From Bacteroidales bacterium UBA5326 (GTDB lineage Bacteria > Bacteroidota > Bacteroidia > Bacteroidales > UBA932): a stretch of 64,000 nucleotides of DNA. Of this stretch, positions 34,366-42,463 are shown in pieces (positions within the stretch are counted from its first letter, which is position 1; every line of letters starts with the position of its first letter). Below the pieces are notes generated by a model. That model did no database searches. It was not told where the DNA came from and saw nothing but the letters and a program-made list of their open reading frames with translations. Where the stretch lies: assembly GCA_002408205.1 (NCBI GenBank), contig DHQY01000002.1, forward strand, positions 1-64,000, read 5' to 3'. Made by a program: the position numbers and the translations under genes.

Positions 34366-35170
34366 TGTAACTAACCTCCAAAAAACATTTAATGCCGGTA
34401 CGGTAAATGAAGTACAGGCCCTCCGGGGCGTTTCATTCACGCTGGAAGACGGAGGGTTTACTTGTGTGTTAGGAACCAACGGATCCGGCAAGTCCACCTT
34501 ATTAAATGCCGTGGCGGGAGCTTTTTTCCCGGACAAGGGAACGATTGTGTTGGACGGAGTGGATATGACACTCTGGCCCGAGTATAAAAGAGCCCGATAC
34601 GTTGGTCGTGTTTTTCAAAACCCGCTGAGCGGTACGGCTCCCGATATGTCCATAGCTGAGAATCTTTCGCTGGCCCTGAAACGGGGTAAACCCAGGGGTC
34701 TGGGACGCGGAATATCCGGAAAGCTAAAAGAGGAATTCTGCCGGATGGTTAAACCCCTGAATATGGATCTGGAAGACCGCCTGGACAGTCCCATTGGAAA
34801 ACTTTCGGGCGGCCAGCGACAGGCGCTTACACTGCTTATGGCCTCGGCGCTCAAACCCAAATTGCTCCTGCTGGACGAGCATACGGCGGCACTCGATCCC
34901 GGGACGGCGGCCAAAGTCATTGACCTTACCCAGATGATCGTCACCAGGGACAGGCTGACCACTTTGATGGTGACCCATTCCATGCAACAGGCAGTGAATA
35001 TGGGGGATCGTATCCTTATGATGCATCAGGGCAGGGTGGCGTACGATTTTAAGGGAGAATACAAGCAACGCCTGAAAGTGAATGATCTGCTGGCCCTTTT
35101 TGAAGAATTGAGAAGGAAGGATGCTATAGATTTATCTGTTGCCACTTTATTGACCAATAAATACGTATAA
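34358..35170 (+). CDS. ABC transporter ATP-binding protein (TrpZ/COG1101 type)
   Basis: A 270-residue ATPase starting at MLSVTNLQKTF. Walker A is GTNGSGKST, the signature is LSGGQRQ, Walker B is LLLLDEH followed by TAALDP, and the H-loop is VTHSMQQA. The DEHTAALDP variant is typical of the COG1101 group that partners TrpX-like binding proteins. Its stop overlaps the start of the binding-protein gene by one base (TAATG). Confidence 0.93.
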   Translation: MLSVTNLQKTFNAGTVNEVQALRGVSFTLEDGGFTCVLGTNGSGKSTLLNAVAGAFFPDKGTIVLDGVDMTLWPEYKRARYVGRVFQNPLSGTAPDMSIAENLSLALKRGKPRGLGRGISGKLKEEFCRMVKPLNMDLEDRLDSPIGKLSGGQRQALTLLMASALKPKLLLLDEHTAALDPGTAAKVIDLTQMIVTRDRLTTLMVTHSMQQAVNMGDRILMMHQGRVAYDFKGEYKQRLKVNDLLALFEELRRKDAIDLSVATLLTNKYV

Positions 35171-36192
35171 TGAAAAGTATATTCAGAGGGCTTTTTCTTT
35201 TGTTTCTGGTCGCCGGTATTTTATTGCTGCTCGATCTCGGTAACCGTGAAAAAAGAATAAATGACAAACTGACCATTGCCGTTTTTAAAATGACGGCTCG
35301 TCCCTCGCTGGATGAAACCGAAATAGGCGTGTTGGAGGCCCTGAAAGAAAGGGGCTATATTAACGGAGATAATTGTACTGTCAGCCGTTTCTCTGCCGAC
35401 GGAGATATGGTTACCGCCAATTCCATTGCGCAAAGTATTGTGGGCAGCCGTTATGACCTGGTTGTGACTATCAGTACGCCGGCTCTCCAGGTTATGGCCA
35501 ACGCCAATAAAAAGGGCGAGGTCATGCATGTTTTTTGTACGGTAACGGATCCTTATGTTTCGGGGGTAGGCATTACCGGGCCTGACCCCGGACAGCATCC
35601 GCCTCATCTGGTGGGGATCGGCACATTTCAACCGGTTGAAAAAGCCTTTGAAATTGCCAGGGAAATGAACCCCGGGTTAAAAAAGGTCGGAACCGTCTGG
35701 TGTACGAGTGAAACCTGTTCCGAAGCCTGTGTTAAACTGGCCCGCTCAAAGTGCAGCGAATTAGGAATTGAACTGATTGAGATGAGCGTCGAGAATACCA
35801 CACAGGTTCTTGAAACAGCCCTGTCTGTCACAGCCAGGGGCGTGGATGCGTTATGGGTGGGAGGTGACAATGTGGTGGAAGCTGCCATTGACCAAGTGAT
35901 CACAGCAGCCTCAAAAGCCCGGTTACCCTTATTCACGAACAATACGGAAAATGTCTATGGCAATGCCATTTTTGGTTTGGGGGCCAAGTATGTAGAAGTG
36001 GGCCGTATAGCCGGTCAAATGGCGGCGGATATTCTTGAAGGCAAACCTACAGGAGAAATAGGCGTAAGCAATGTGGTGCCTTTAAATCTGGTGGTGAATC
36101 CCGGGGCCCTCGACAATATGAAAGAACAATGGGACATTCATTCCGTGTCGGAATCCCAGTCCAATAACCGCTTTTCTCCTTCTAACCCCTGA
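35170..36192 (+). CDS. ABC transporter substrate-binding protein (TrpX/COG2984 type)
   Basis: A 340-residue exported binding protein. An N-terminal hydrophobic segment (SIFRGLFLLFLVAGILLLLD) acts as signal or anchor; no lipobox Cys follows. Two Rossmann-like lobes follow, with KLTIAVFKMTARPSLDE, DLVVTISTPALQVMANANK and PLFTNNTENVYGNAIFGLG as family segments. It completes the STAS-permease-ATPase-binding protein operon. The last 18 codons overlap the convergent DUF438 gene by 55 bases, an unusually long convergent overlap. Confidence 0.92.
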   Translation: MKSIFRGLFLLFLVAGILLLLDLGNREKRINDKLTIAVFKMTARPSLDETEIGVLEALKERGYINGDNCTVSRFSADGDMVTANSIAQSIVGSRYDLVVTISTPALQVMANANKKGEVMHVFCTVTDPYVSGVGITGPDPGQHPPHLVGIGTFQPVEKAFEIAREMNPGLKKVGTVWCTSETCSEACVKLARSKCSELGIELIEMSVENTTQVLETALSVTARGVDALWVGGDNVVEAAIDQVITAASKARLPLFTNNTENVYGNAIFGLGAKYVEVGRIAGQMAADILEGKPTGEIGVSNVVPLNLVVNPGALDNMKEQWDIHSVSESQSNNRFSPSNP

Positions 36193-37367
36193 ATGTCGGT
36201 GATATCCTGACTCACTTCCAGGACTCCTTTATATACTCCCTGGTCGTTTCTGAGCGCATAATAGCGAATAAGGATATACCGGCCGCGGACATGTACTCTG
36301 AATTCGGCGTTATCCTTTTTTCCGGCCCGGAATGACCGTATGATTTTTTCCACTACATGTACGCTTTCTGGCGGATGGCAAAGCTGTACGCTGCGTCCAA
36401 TGATAGCCGGAGAACGGGGGAAAGTCCTGTCGGCAGCCTTGTTAAAGAACCTGACTTTATCCTCTTCGTCAACCAGGGTAATATCAACCGGCAGGTTATT
36501 GAAAGCCAGAAGAGCCTGTTCCACTGTGAGTTCTCCGGAAGTCGAAGGAATGGTGGCGCGTTCTGCCTCGGTTTGGTACACAACAACATGAGGCATAGGC
36601 GGCGTTTCAATAAAAGGAAAAGGATATTCAAAGCTTTCCATTAGCATCTCGTCCCACAGGTCTTTTCTGAGATTCTCTGTTGCCAAAGGGAACAGAACCA
36701 GGTTTTCCTTTTGGATCATGCCGAAAACCAAAAAGAAATAAAGACCCATTTCTTTGCTTAATTTTTTCCATGTACTTTCCGGATCTTCCAGAATATGCAG
36801 GATCAGTTTGAGCTTCCTGCGGATATCGTCATGAAGTGACCACATAATGCTCAGGGGCCTGGATTGCTTCCACCTCTTTTCAAGAAAAGGAAAGAGAATG
36901 TTTTCTTTTTTGATATAGTGGTAGTTGAATTCCAAAAAATCCCTGAACCGGGGCAGCAATTCTTCCTTTAACAGCTCATAATCACGGTTTTCTCTTCCTT
37001 TGTATAATTTCACGATTTTTTTGACCTGGTTTAACCGGAAAATAAAAGCCTCATTCTCGAGCATCAGATAATACAGGAAAGTATCTTCTTCCGGGTTGTC
37101 CCATTGATACTTACTCAGGCCTTTGTAGAAAAGGTTGATTACTTTCTGAAGATCTTTCTTGATAGTTTCGTGCGTAATTCCCATCCTGATCTGCAGGTCC
37201 TCCAGGGCTATCATATCATACGGAGTGATATGTTCAATAGCTTCACGGTATTTTTCCATCAATATCCTGGCATCCATGCCGTGCATAATGCCCGTAGAAA
37301 CAGCCAGCAGGTCGTTGACCCGTTCCTGGTTGATTTTTTGTGCGCGGTTATTTATGAATTCAGACAT
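36138..37367 (-). CDS. DUF438 / hemerythrin-like / PAS domain protein
   Basis: A 409-residue soluble protein with three parts: an N-terminal DUF438 helix bundle (about 15-85), a hemerythrin-like four-helix region with scattered His/Glu (FNYHYIKKENILFPFLEKRW, WSLHDDIRRKLK; about 90-235), and a C-terminal PAS domain (about 285-400, VDITLVDEEDKVRFFNKAADR). The ending EVSQDITDIQGLEGEKRLLDW is the usual DUF438 terminus. Such proteins are thought to sense oxygen, NO or redox state. It is a single gene with a -7 box 5 bases before its ATG. Confidence 0.88.
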   Translation of the reverse strand: MSEFINNRAQKINQERVNDLLAVSTGIMHGMDARILMEKYREAIEHITPYDMIALEDLQIRMGITHETIKKDLQKVINLFYKGLSKYQWDNPEEDTFLYYLMLENEAFIFRLNQVKKIVKLYKGRENRDYELLKEELLPRFRDFLEFNYHYIKKENILFPFLEKRWKQSRPLSIMWSLHDDIRRKLKLILHILEDPESTWKKLSKEMGLYFFLVFGMIQKENLVLFPLATENLRKDLWDEMLMESFEYPFPFIETPPMPHVVVYQTEAERATIPSTSGELTVEQALLAFNNLPVDITLVDEEDKVRFFNKAADRTFPRSPAIIGRSVQLCHPPESVHVVEKIIRSFRAGKKDNAEFRVHVRGRYILIRYYALRNDQGVYKGVLEVSQDITDIQGLEGEKRLLDWDSDTE

Positions 37368-37372
37368 AATTG

Positions 37373-37380
37373 CAAATATA
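37373..37380 (-). promoter_or_regulatory. TAnnTTTG box for the DUF438 gene
   Basis: On the minus strand TATATTTG ends 5 bases before the ATG at 37367, implying a leaderless or nearly leaderless transcript. No -33 TTTG is seen. Confidence 0.55.
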
Positions 37381-37434
37381 ATTATTTCTTATCTGATTGT
37401 CTGTTTTTTACAATTCCTGCCAATGCTGCTGTCG

Positions 37435-37442
37435 TACTTTTG
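37435..37442 (+). promoter_or_regulatory. TAnnTTTG box for the ABC exporter operon
   Basis: TACTTTTG lies 19 bases before the ABC ATPase ATG at 37462, in the divergent gap with the DUF438 gene. Confidence 0.5.
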
Positions 37443-37461
37443 CCACTCAATTATCCTTATT

Positions 37462-38211
37462 ATGATATCAGAAATAATTATTGGGAATGTATGCAAGAAA
37501 TACCCCAATGGTATTGAAGCACTGAAAGATGTGAGCCTGGAGATTTCCAAAGGACAGTTTTTTACCCTGTTGGGTCCTAACGGGGCGGGGAAATCCACCC
37601 TGGTTAGGATTCTGACTACTCTGGCCCGGAAGGATTCCGGCCATTTTCTGATTGCCGGCTTGCATCCGGATCCCGATTACAGAAAAATACAAAAACTGAT
37701 TGGCGTCGCTTCGCAGGATAACGAAATTGATCCTGCCGGAACAGTGGAAAACCTGCTGATATTTCAGGCCAGACTTTTTAGAATACCGGTAAAAGACGCA
37801 ACGCAAAGAGCCGGAGTGCTCATTAAGTTGTTTGAACTGGGTAATGAATGCCGGAAAAAGGCCGGAGAACTTTCGGGTGGAAATAAACGACGTCTTCACT
37901 GCGCACTGGCCCTGGTCCATAAGCCGCAGGTTCTTTTTCTTGACGAACCTACCGTGGGGATGGACCCCCTGGCCCGGGCAAATTTCTGGGAAATAATCAC
38001 TCAGATGAACAGGGCCGAAAACGTAACGGTTTTTCTTACTACCCAATACCTGGAAGAAGCAGACCGATACGCCAGTAATATGGCCCTCATAAACGAAGGT
38101 AAGATATGCTATAACGGAACCATTGCAGGCTTCAAGAAAATGGTGAACCCAGATCGGGCTCTTTCTCTGGACGATGCCTATCTCAAATACATTAAAACCA
38201 ATCACAGATAA
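37462..38211 (+). CDS. ABC transporter ATP-binding protein (DrrA-type exporter)
   Basis: A 249-residue ATPase. Walker A GPNGAGKST, signature ELSGGNKRR, Walker B VLFLDEPTVGMDP and the switch segment TTQYLEEADR all match the ABC-2/DrrA class of drug and lipid exporters. The frame is open far upstream, but MISEIIIGNVCKKYPNG at 37462 is the proper start. It is followed after 2 bases by its ABC-2 permease. Confidence 0.93.
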   Translation: MISEIIIGNVCKKYPNGIEALKDVSLEISKGQFFTLLGPNGAGKSTLVRILTTLARKDSGHFLIAGLHPDPDYRKIQKLIGVASQDNEIDPAGTVENLLIFQARLFRIPVKDATQRAGVLIKLFELGNECRKKAGELSGGNKRRLHCALALVHKPQVLFLDEPTVGMDPLARANFWEIITQMNRAENVTVFLTTQYLEEADRYASNMALINEGKICYNGTIAGFKKMVNPDRALSLDDAYLKYIKTNHR

Positions 38212-38213
38212 TT

Positions 38214-38975
38214 ATGAATTCAGCCAGCTTTTTACTCATAAACAGATGTATTGTTAAACTCATAAAACAACCGGCTTCGCCCCTTACGGGATTTGGCATG
38301 AGCCTTTTCTTTCTTCTTGTATATAATGCCGGGATAGGCGGTATTGGAGATCTGGAAGCCTTTGGAAATGCCGGATATTTGTCCTTCGTGTTTCCAATTA
38401 CCATTATTTCGCTGGCCATGGGCTCTTCGGCAGGGGCCGGCCAGACTCTTAACGCCGATATGCAATCGGGGTACTTCAAACGGCTTTACCTGAGCCCCGC
38501 TCCGCGCACGATCCTTGTCCTGGCTCCGATAATTGCCGATACGCTATCCTCGTTGTTTTTTTCCATGCTGCTCATTGCCATTGGAGCTGCATTCGGAGTG
38601 GTTTTCAAATTCGGGTTGCTGTCGGTCCTGGGCGTATTGCTGCTTTCTTTTCTCTGGAGTCTTACCCTGTGCGGGTTTTCATCGGGGGTCATGATCCGCA
38701 CCGGTCAGCATCAGAGTGCCTCGATTGTGACCAATGCGGTGTTCCCGTTGTTGTTTTTAAGCACTACTTTCCTGCCCCGGGAACTGATGCAGGCAAAATG
38801 GCTGCTCACCGTATCGTGGGCCAATCCCGTTACCTATGTACTGGAGGGGAACCGTTACCTGCTCGCAGGTACTTCTTCTGCCGGTTTTTTCCATCTGGCG
38901 GTACTCATTTTGGGCGTTACTTCGATTTTATCGGTCGTTTATGCCCTATCGGGTGCCGGTAAAATAAAAGTATAA
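38214..38975 (+). CDS. ABC-2 type transporter permease
   Basis: A 253-residue membrane protein with six helices, the normal size of an ABC-2 permease of the DrrB kind. VFPITIISLAMGSSAGAGQTLNADMQSGYFKRL and FLSTTFLPRELMQAKWL-like regions, quoted here only in part, fit the family. With the preceding ATPase it forms a simple exporter whose substrate is unknown. There is no dedicated regulator beside it. Confidence 0.88.
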   Translation: MNSASFLLINRCIVKLIKQPASPLTGFGMSLFFLLVYNAGIGGIGDLEAFGNAGYLSFVFPITIISLAMGSSAGAGQTLNADMQSGYFKRLYLSPAPRTILVLAPIIADTLSSLFFSMLLIAIGAAFGVVFKFGLLSVLGVLLLSFLWSLTLCGFSSGVMIRTGQHQSASIVTNAVFPLLFLSTTFLPRELMQAKWLLTVSWANPVTYVLEGNRYLLAGTSSAGFFHLAVLILGVTSILSVVYALSGAGKIKV

Positions 38976-39005
38976 GATCATGAAGTAATTGTATATCTTC
39001 GTACT

Positions 39006-40046
39006 ATGAACAGGCATAATGCCCATACTATGCTAAGGCAGGCTGCTTATCAGGAAGCGTTGCATGTTCCGGAGGGGATGGTCAGGTGCCTTTTGTGTCC
39101 GCACGGTTGCCTCATAGGCGAGGGCAAACGCGGGATCTGCCGGGCCCGTGTGAATCAGGCAGGTTGTCTGTATACGCTGGCTTACGGCAATCCCTGCTCG
39201 CTGGCTATTGATCCCATTGAGAAGAAACCTTTATACCATTTTTTCCCGGGTACGGACATTTATTCATTTGCCACAGCCGGATGTAATTTTCATTGCCTCA
39301 ATTGCCAGAACTGGTCTATCTCGCAGGAATCGCCCGATAAAATAAAACATTACAGTCTGACACCCCGGGAAGTGGTTGAGCAGGCCTTGAGTTATCACGT
39401 CCCGGGCATTGCCTTTACTTATACCGAGCCTGCCGTTTTTTACGAATACATGCTGGATGTGGCGGAACAGGCCCGTCAGGAAAGACTAAAAACCGTGCTT
39501 GTGTCCAATGGATATATCAACCCCATCCCGCTGGAAAACCTCTGCCGCTGCCTCGATGCCGCCAATATCGACCTGAAATGTTTTGACGACACGTGCTACC
39601 GCGAGTTAACCGGAGGCCGGCTTCAGCCGGTACTTGAAACCCTGCTCACATTGCAGGAGGCTCGCGTATGGACCGAGATCACTCATTTGATCATTCCGGG
39701 CCGGACAGATAATCCCATTCTGTTTGAAGCCATGTGCCGGTGGCTCGTAGAAAACGGCTTTGCCGACACTCCGTTGCATATCAGCCGCTTCTTCCCGACC
39801 TATAAACTTTCCGGTCTGGCGCCCACGCCTCTGAAAACTTTGGCTGAGGCCAGGGATACGGCTATAAAGCAGGGGATCCGGTATGTCTATATTGGGAATG
39901 CTCCTGAGCTGGACGCCGGGCATACGGTCTGTCCCGCCTGCCACCAGGAGGTGGTGAAACGGGATGGCTACGGTTCAGGCAAAATACATATAAAAAAAAA
40001 CCGGTGCACCTGTTGCGGTGCTGTTGTGCCCGGTATCTGGGAGTAA
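39006..40046 (+). CDS. amrS: AmmeMemoRadiSam system radical SAM enzyme
   Basis: A 346-residue radical SAM protein. The cluster motif is CNFHCLNC (Cys93, Cys97, Cys100). An N-terminal Cys set (CLLCPHGC, GICRAR) and a C-terminal pair of CxxC motifs (CPACH, CTCCG) suggest further metal sites. The pattern matches AmrS, which occurs with MEMO1 and AMMECR1 homologues across bacteria and archaea. The chemistry and substrate remain uncertain. Its partner gene, a fusion of those two proteins, lies convergently 25 bases away. Confidence 0.93.
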   Translation: MNRHNAHTMLRQAAYQEALHVPEGMVRCLLCPHGCLIGEGKRGICRARVNQAGCLYTLAYGNPCSLAIDPIEKKPLYHFFPGTDIYSFATAGCNFHCLNCQNWSISQESPDKIKHYSLTPREVVEQALSYHVPGIAFTYTEPAVFYEYMLDVAEQARQERLKTVLVSNGYINPIPLENLCRCLDAANIDLKCFDDTCYRELTGGRLQPVLETLLTLQEARVWTEITHLIIPGRTDNPILFEAMCRWLVENGFADTPLHISRFFPTYKLSGLAPTPLKTLAEARDTAIKQGIRYVYIGNAPELDAGHTVCPACHQEVVKRDGYGSGKIHIKKNRCTCCGAVVPGIWE

Positions 40047-40071
40047 ATAATGTGTGAGGACCGGAAGCCGA

Positions 40072-41505
40072 TCAACTGAAGACGGTCGCCGTAAATACGT
40101 AAAGATTGGCTTTTTTCCATCCGTCCCATCCCAGTCCGGCCTTATCCCGGGAACAATGTCCCAGGAACTCTTCTTTGCTCCAGCCGGTCTCAGTGGCAAC
40201 CTGAGGCAGAAAAACGCCGCTCCGGCCCCGGTCTTCAATGAGAATACCGTGTTTGCCGAGCTCAATCTCAGCCGCATCGTTAATTTTTATAAGCGGCGAC
40301 AGAACGGATATTTCAAAGGCCAGGTCTGGAAGTTCCTGTTTTTCCACAGCCCCGAACCGGTAATCCCTGAAAGCGGCTGACAACGCCATTTCCCCGATCA
40401 TTCTGTAAAGAGGCATATCGCCCATCATATGGCCAATGCAGCCTCTCAGCTTGCCTTTATAGTGTAATGTAACAAACGCGCCGCATTTTTGACTGAGAGA
40501 GGCCGTATATTTGCCCGGGTCAGCCTTTTCTGCCGGGTCCGGGAAGTTTCTGTCCTCTTTTTTCAGGGCAGATTCCACTGCTTCGCGCGCAATCTTCAAC
40601 AGGGTGGCTTTGTCCTCTTGTGAGAGAAGGGTATTCGTGTCTGTCTGCTCGCATACGGCAATGCTCCAATATCCCACTACGCTATCTTTATCAAAGCAAT
40701 AATCGCCGTCTCCCGAATTCTTGTATTCGATGGCTTTGTAAGTCAGCTTGTTATTACCCGTTGTCATATAAAGCAGCGTGAGTACCGAGGTCCATCCGCA
40801 TAAACTGGTGACCAGCCCCTGAGTCCGTTGACGGCTGTTATTTATGAGCGTGTCCATGAGCGTGACGGGATTATTTTCCAGGATGGCGTTTTTGGTTATT
40901 TCGTCTGTATTGCGCGCGTCCCGGTAAGAAGGGTAGTGTGAAAAATCGGAACTGATAATAAACAGATTCTCCCGCGTAAAATAAGGCTTAAGCACCTGGG
41001 CTATCCTGCCGCAGGTCTCCGGGTGAGAAGTTCCAATAATAACAGGCACAATGCGGTATTCAGATTGCATCACATAATGCAGCAGGGGAAGCTCCACTTC
41101 CAAACTGTGTTCTTCGCGGTGGGCCGCACGGTCCGACACAAAAAGATAGGGATGCAACGCAATGAGCTGCCTGCAAAAGGCCATATCCACTTTCTCTTTA
41201 CCGTAAGGCATAAGAAAATCTCCCTCGTCATATACGGCGGCCCCCTCCAGGCTTACGTGATGAGAAGATCCTATCAGGAAAACACGTTCATAAGATCTTG
41301 TTCCGTCAATCTGGTTAAAAGCCGAGGCCGCAACTGCCCCTGAAAAGACATACCCGGCATGCGGACAAAGGATGGCTCTTGTGTTTTCACATTGCCGGGG
41401 CCTGGCCTCTTTGAACATCCGTTCCAGTTCCTGTTGCAGGGCCCCGGGTGTTCCCGGGTAAAATTTTCCGGCCACTGCCGGTTGTCTGTCTGAACATTCA
41501 TACAT
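40072..41505 (-). CDS. amrBA: AmmeMemoRadiSam system proteins B and A fused (MEMO1-AMMECR1)
   Basis: A 477-residue fusion. Residues 1 to about 270 are MEMO1-like (AmrB): CPHAGYVFSG, IGSSHH, SSDFSHYPSYRDA and SLCGWTS carry the His/Asp/Cys residues that line the metal-binding cleft. Residues about 290-477 are AMMECR1-like (AmrA), with the diagnostic LRGCIG and ALSAAFRDYRF. The protein is cytoplasmic, with no signal peptide. The convergent radical SAM gene completes the three-component system. Fusion of B and A is known elsewhere; the reaction is not established. Confidence 0.93.
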   Translation of the reverse strand: MYECSDRQPAVAGKFYPGTPGALQQELERMFKEARPRQCENTRAILCPHAGYVFSGAVAASAFNQIDGTRSYERVFLIGSSHHVSLEGAAVYDEGDFLMPYGKEKVDMAFCRQLIALHPYLFVSDRAAHREEHSLEVELPLLHYVMQSEYRIVPVIIGTSHPETCGRIAQVLKPYFTRENLFIISSDFSHYPSYRDARNTDEITKNAILENNPVTLMDTLINNSRQRTQGLVTSLCGWTSVLTLLYMTTGNNKLTYKAIEYKNSGDGDYCFDKDSVVGYWSIAVCEQTDTNTLLSQEDKATLLKIAREAVESALKKEDRNFPDPAEKADPGKYTASLSQKCGAFVTLHYKGKLRGCIGHMMGDMPLYRMIGEMALSAAFRDYRFGAVEKQELPDLAFEISVLSPLIKINDAAEIELGKHGILIEDRGRSGVFLPQVATETGWSKEEFLGHCSRDKAGLGWDGWKKANLYVFTATVFS

Positions 41506-41531
41506 AACGCACTAATATAGCGTATTTTTTA

Positions 41532-41565
41532 CAAATCTAATATTTCATAAATTTGTAATATCAAA
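41532..41565 (-). promoter_or_regulatory. probable promoter of the amrB-amrA gene
   Basis: On the minus strand TTTG (41562-41565) and TAGATTTG (41532-41539) are separated by 22 bases, one more than the usual range. They lie 26 bases upstream of the ATG at 41505. Confidence 0.45.
41548..41555 (+). promoter_or_regulatory. TAnnTTTG box for the HEAT-like protein gene
   Basis: TAAATTTG lies 21 bases before the ATG at 41577 and overlaps the divergent promoter on the other strand. Confidence 0.45.
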
Positions 41566-41576
41566 ACTTACCGGTC

Positions 41577-42068
41577 ATGACTCTGCTACAGGAAATACTC
41601 ATTCAGTCTCCCAAAGCGGGAATGGTCTCGTACCTGAAGGCGCATCCGCAGGACTTTTCAGAGGCCATTGAACTGGCACTGTCGGATAACCAGCCTTATG
41701 CCTGGCGGGCTGCCTCGCTTCTGTGGAGCAGCATGGAGGAAAACGATCCGAGGCTAATTCCGTTTATTTCCCCTATGGTTGAGGCATTGCCTTCCAAAGC
41801 CGGGGGCCACCGGCGCGATCTGTTGATGGTGCTTTTGCGAATGGATCTTCCCGAAGAGGCCGAAGGCATTTTGCTCGACTACTGTGTTACCTTGTGGACA
41901 CAGGAAGCAGCCATTCCGTCTCTGCGGTTTACCGCGCTCCGAATGCTTATGAAACTGGCCAAAAAATATCCCGAACTGTCCACGGAACTGACGGCCCTGA
42001 CCGATGAGCGATATAGAGATACCCTTAGCGAGCCGGGAAGACGCTCATTGCGAAAAATGGGGTTTTAG
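41577..42068 (+). CDS. HEAT-repeat-like protein of unknown function
   Basis: A 163-residue all-helical cytoplasmic protein. Pairs of amphipathic helices recur at about 35-40 residues (FSEAIELALSDNQPYAWRAA, LIPFISPMVEALPSK, LRFTALRMLMKLAKKYPELS), as in HEAT or ARM repeats, which usually mediate protein contacts. No catalytic motif is seen. It is a single gene divergent from amrB-amrA, followed by a long non-coding gap. The specific role is unknown. Confidence 0.75.
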   Translation: MTLLQEILIQSPKAGMVSYLKAHPQDFSEAIELALSDNQPYAWRAASLLWSSMEENDPRLIPFISPMVEALPSKAGGHRRDLLMVLLRMDLPEEAEGILLDYCVTLWTQEAAIPSLRFTALRMLMKLAKKYPELSTELTALTDERYRDTLSEPGRRSLRKMGF

Positions 42069-42463
42069 CGGGAAACGCTTCCCAGTTGCTGGGGTAATCA
42101 GGCAGTTCCTCCGCGGGCGCGAGGTTTCCCTTTTTCTAAATATCTTGGGGTGTTCTTCCGTTGTGTGAAATGTCATGGTGGCTGGGTTTCGGAGGTAAAC
42201 CCGGATTACCGCGCAAGGTCGAATTTGCTAAAATTAAACACTCGTATATCAGTTGTTTGAAAATCTAAAAATCCTCTTGCGCAGCACTCCGGGTTTGCCA
42301 TCGCTTTATCTCTATTCTTGAAAAGTATGTAGCTCGTAATTATTACTAAGGGCACTAATTATTATCTCTATATTGTGCTACTTCGGTTTCAATAGTATTA
42401 TTTACTCAATATAATTAAGTTGCGTTCCTCATTCTTCAGTTAATTGGATTTATGCCTACAATA
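42069..42463. other. 395-base gap without a gene, AT-rich on the right
   Basis: No credible coding frame is seen. The left part has a small hairpin (GGGTTT/AAACCC at 42184-42202) and a MITE-like inverted-repeat element (42194-42299). From about 42300 the sequence becomes strongly AT-rich and leads into the DUF2971 gene. Confidence 0.7.
42194..42299. mobile_element. MITE-like element with imperfect terminal inverted repeats
   Basis: The 24 bases at 42194-42217 (GGTAAACCCGG...GCGCAAG) match the reverse complement of 42276-42299 at 20 of 24 positions. Between them is a second imperfect palindrome around AAACA and TGTTT (about 42236-42258). The 106-base unit could fold into one long hairpin and encodes nothing. 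This is typical of a small non-autonomous element or REP-like repeat. I see no clear target-site duplication and no second copy in the window. Confidence 0.45.
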
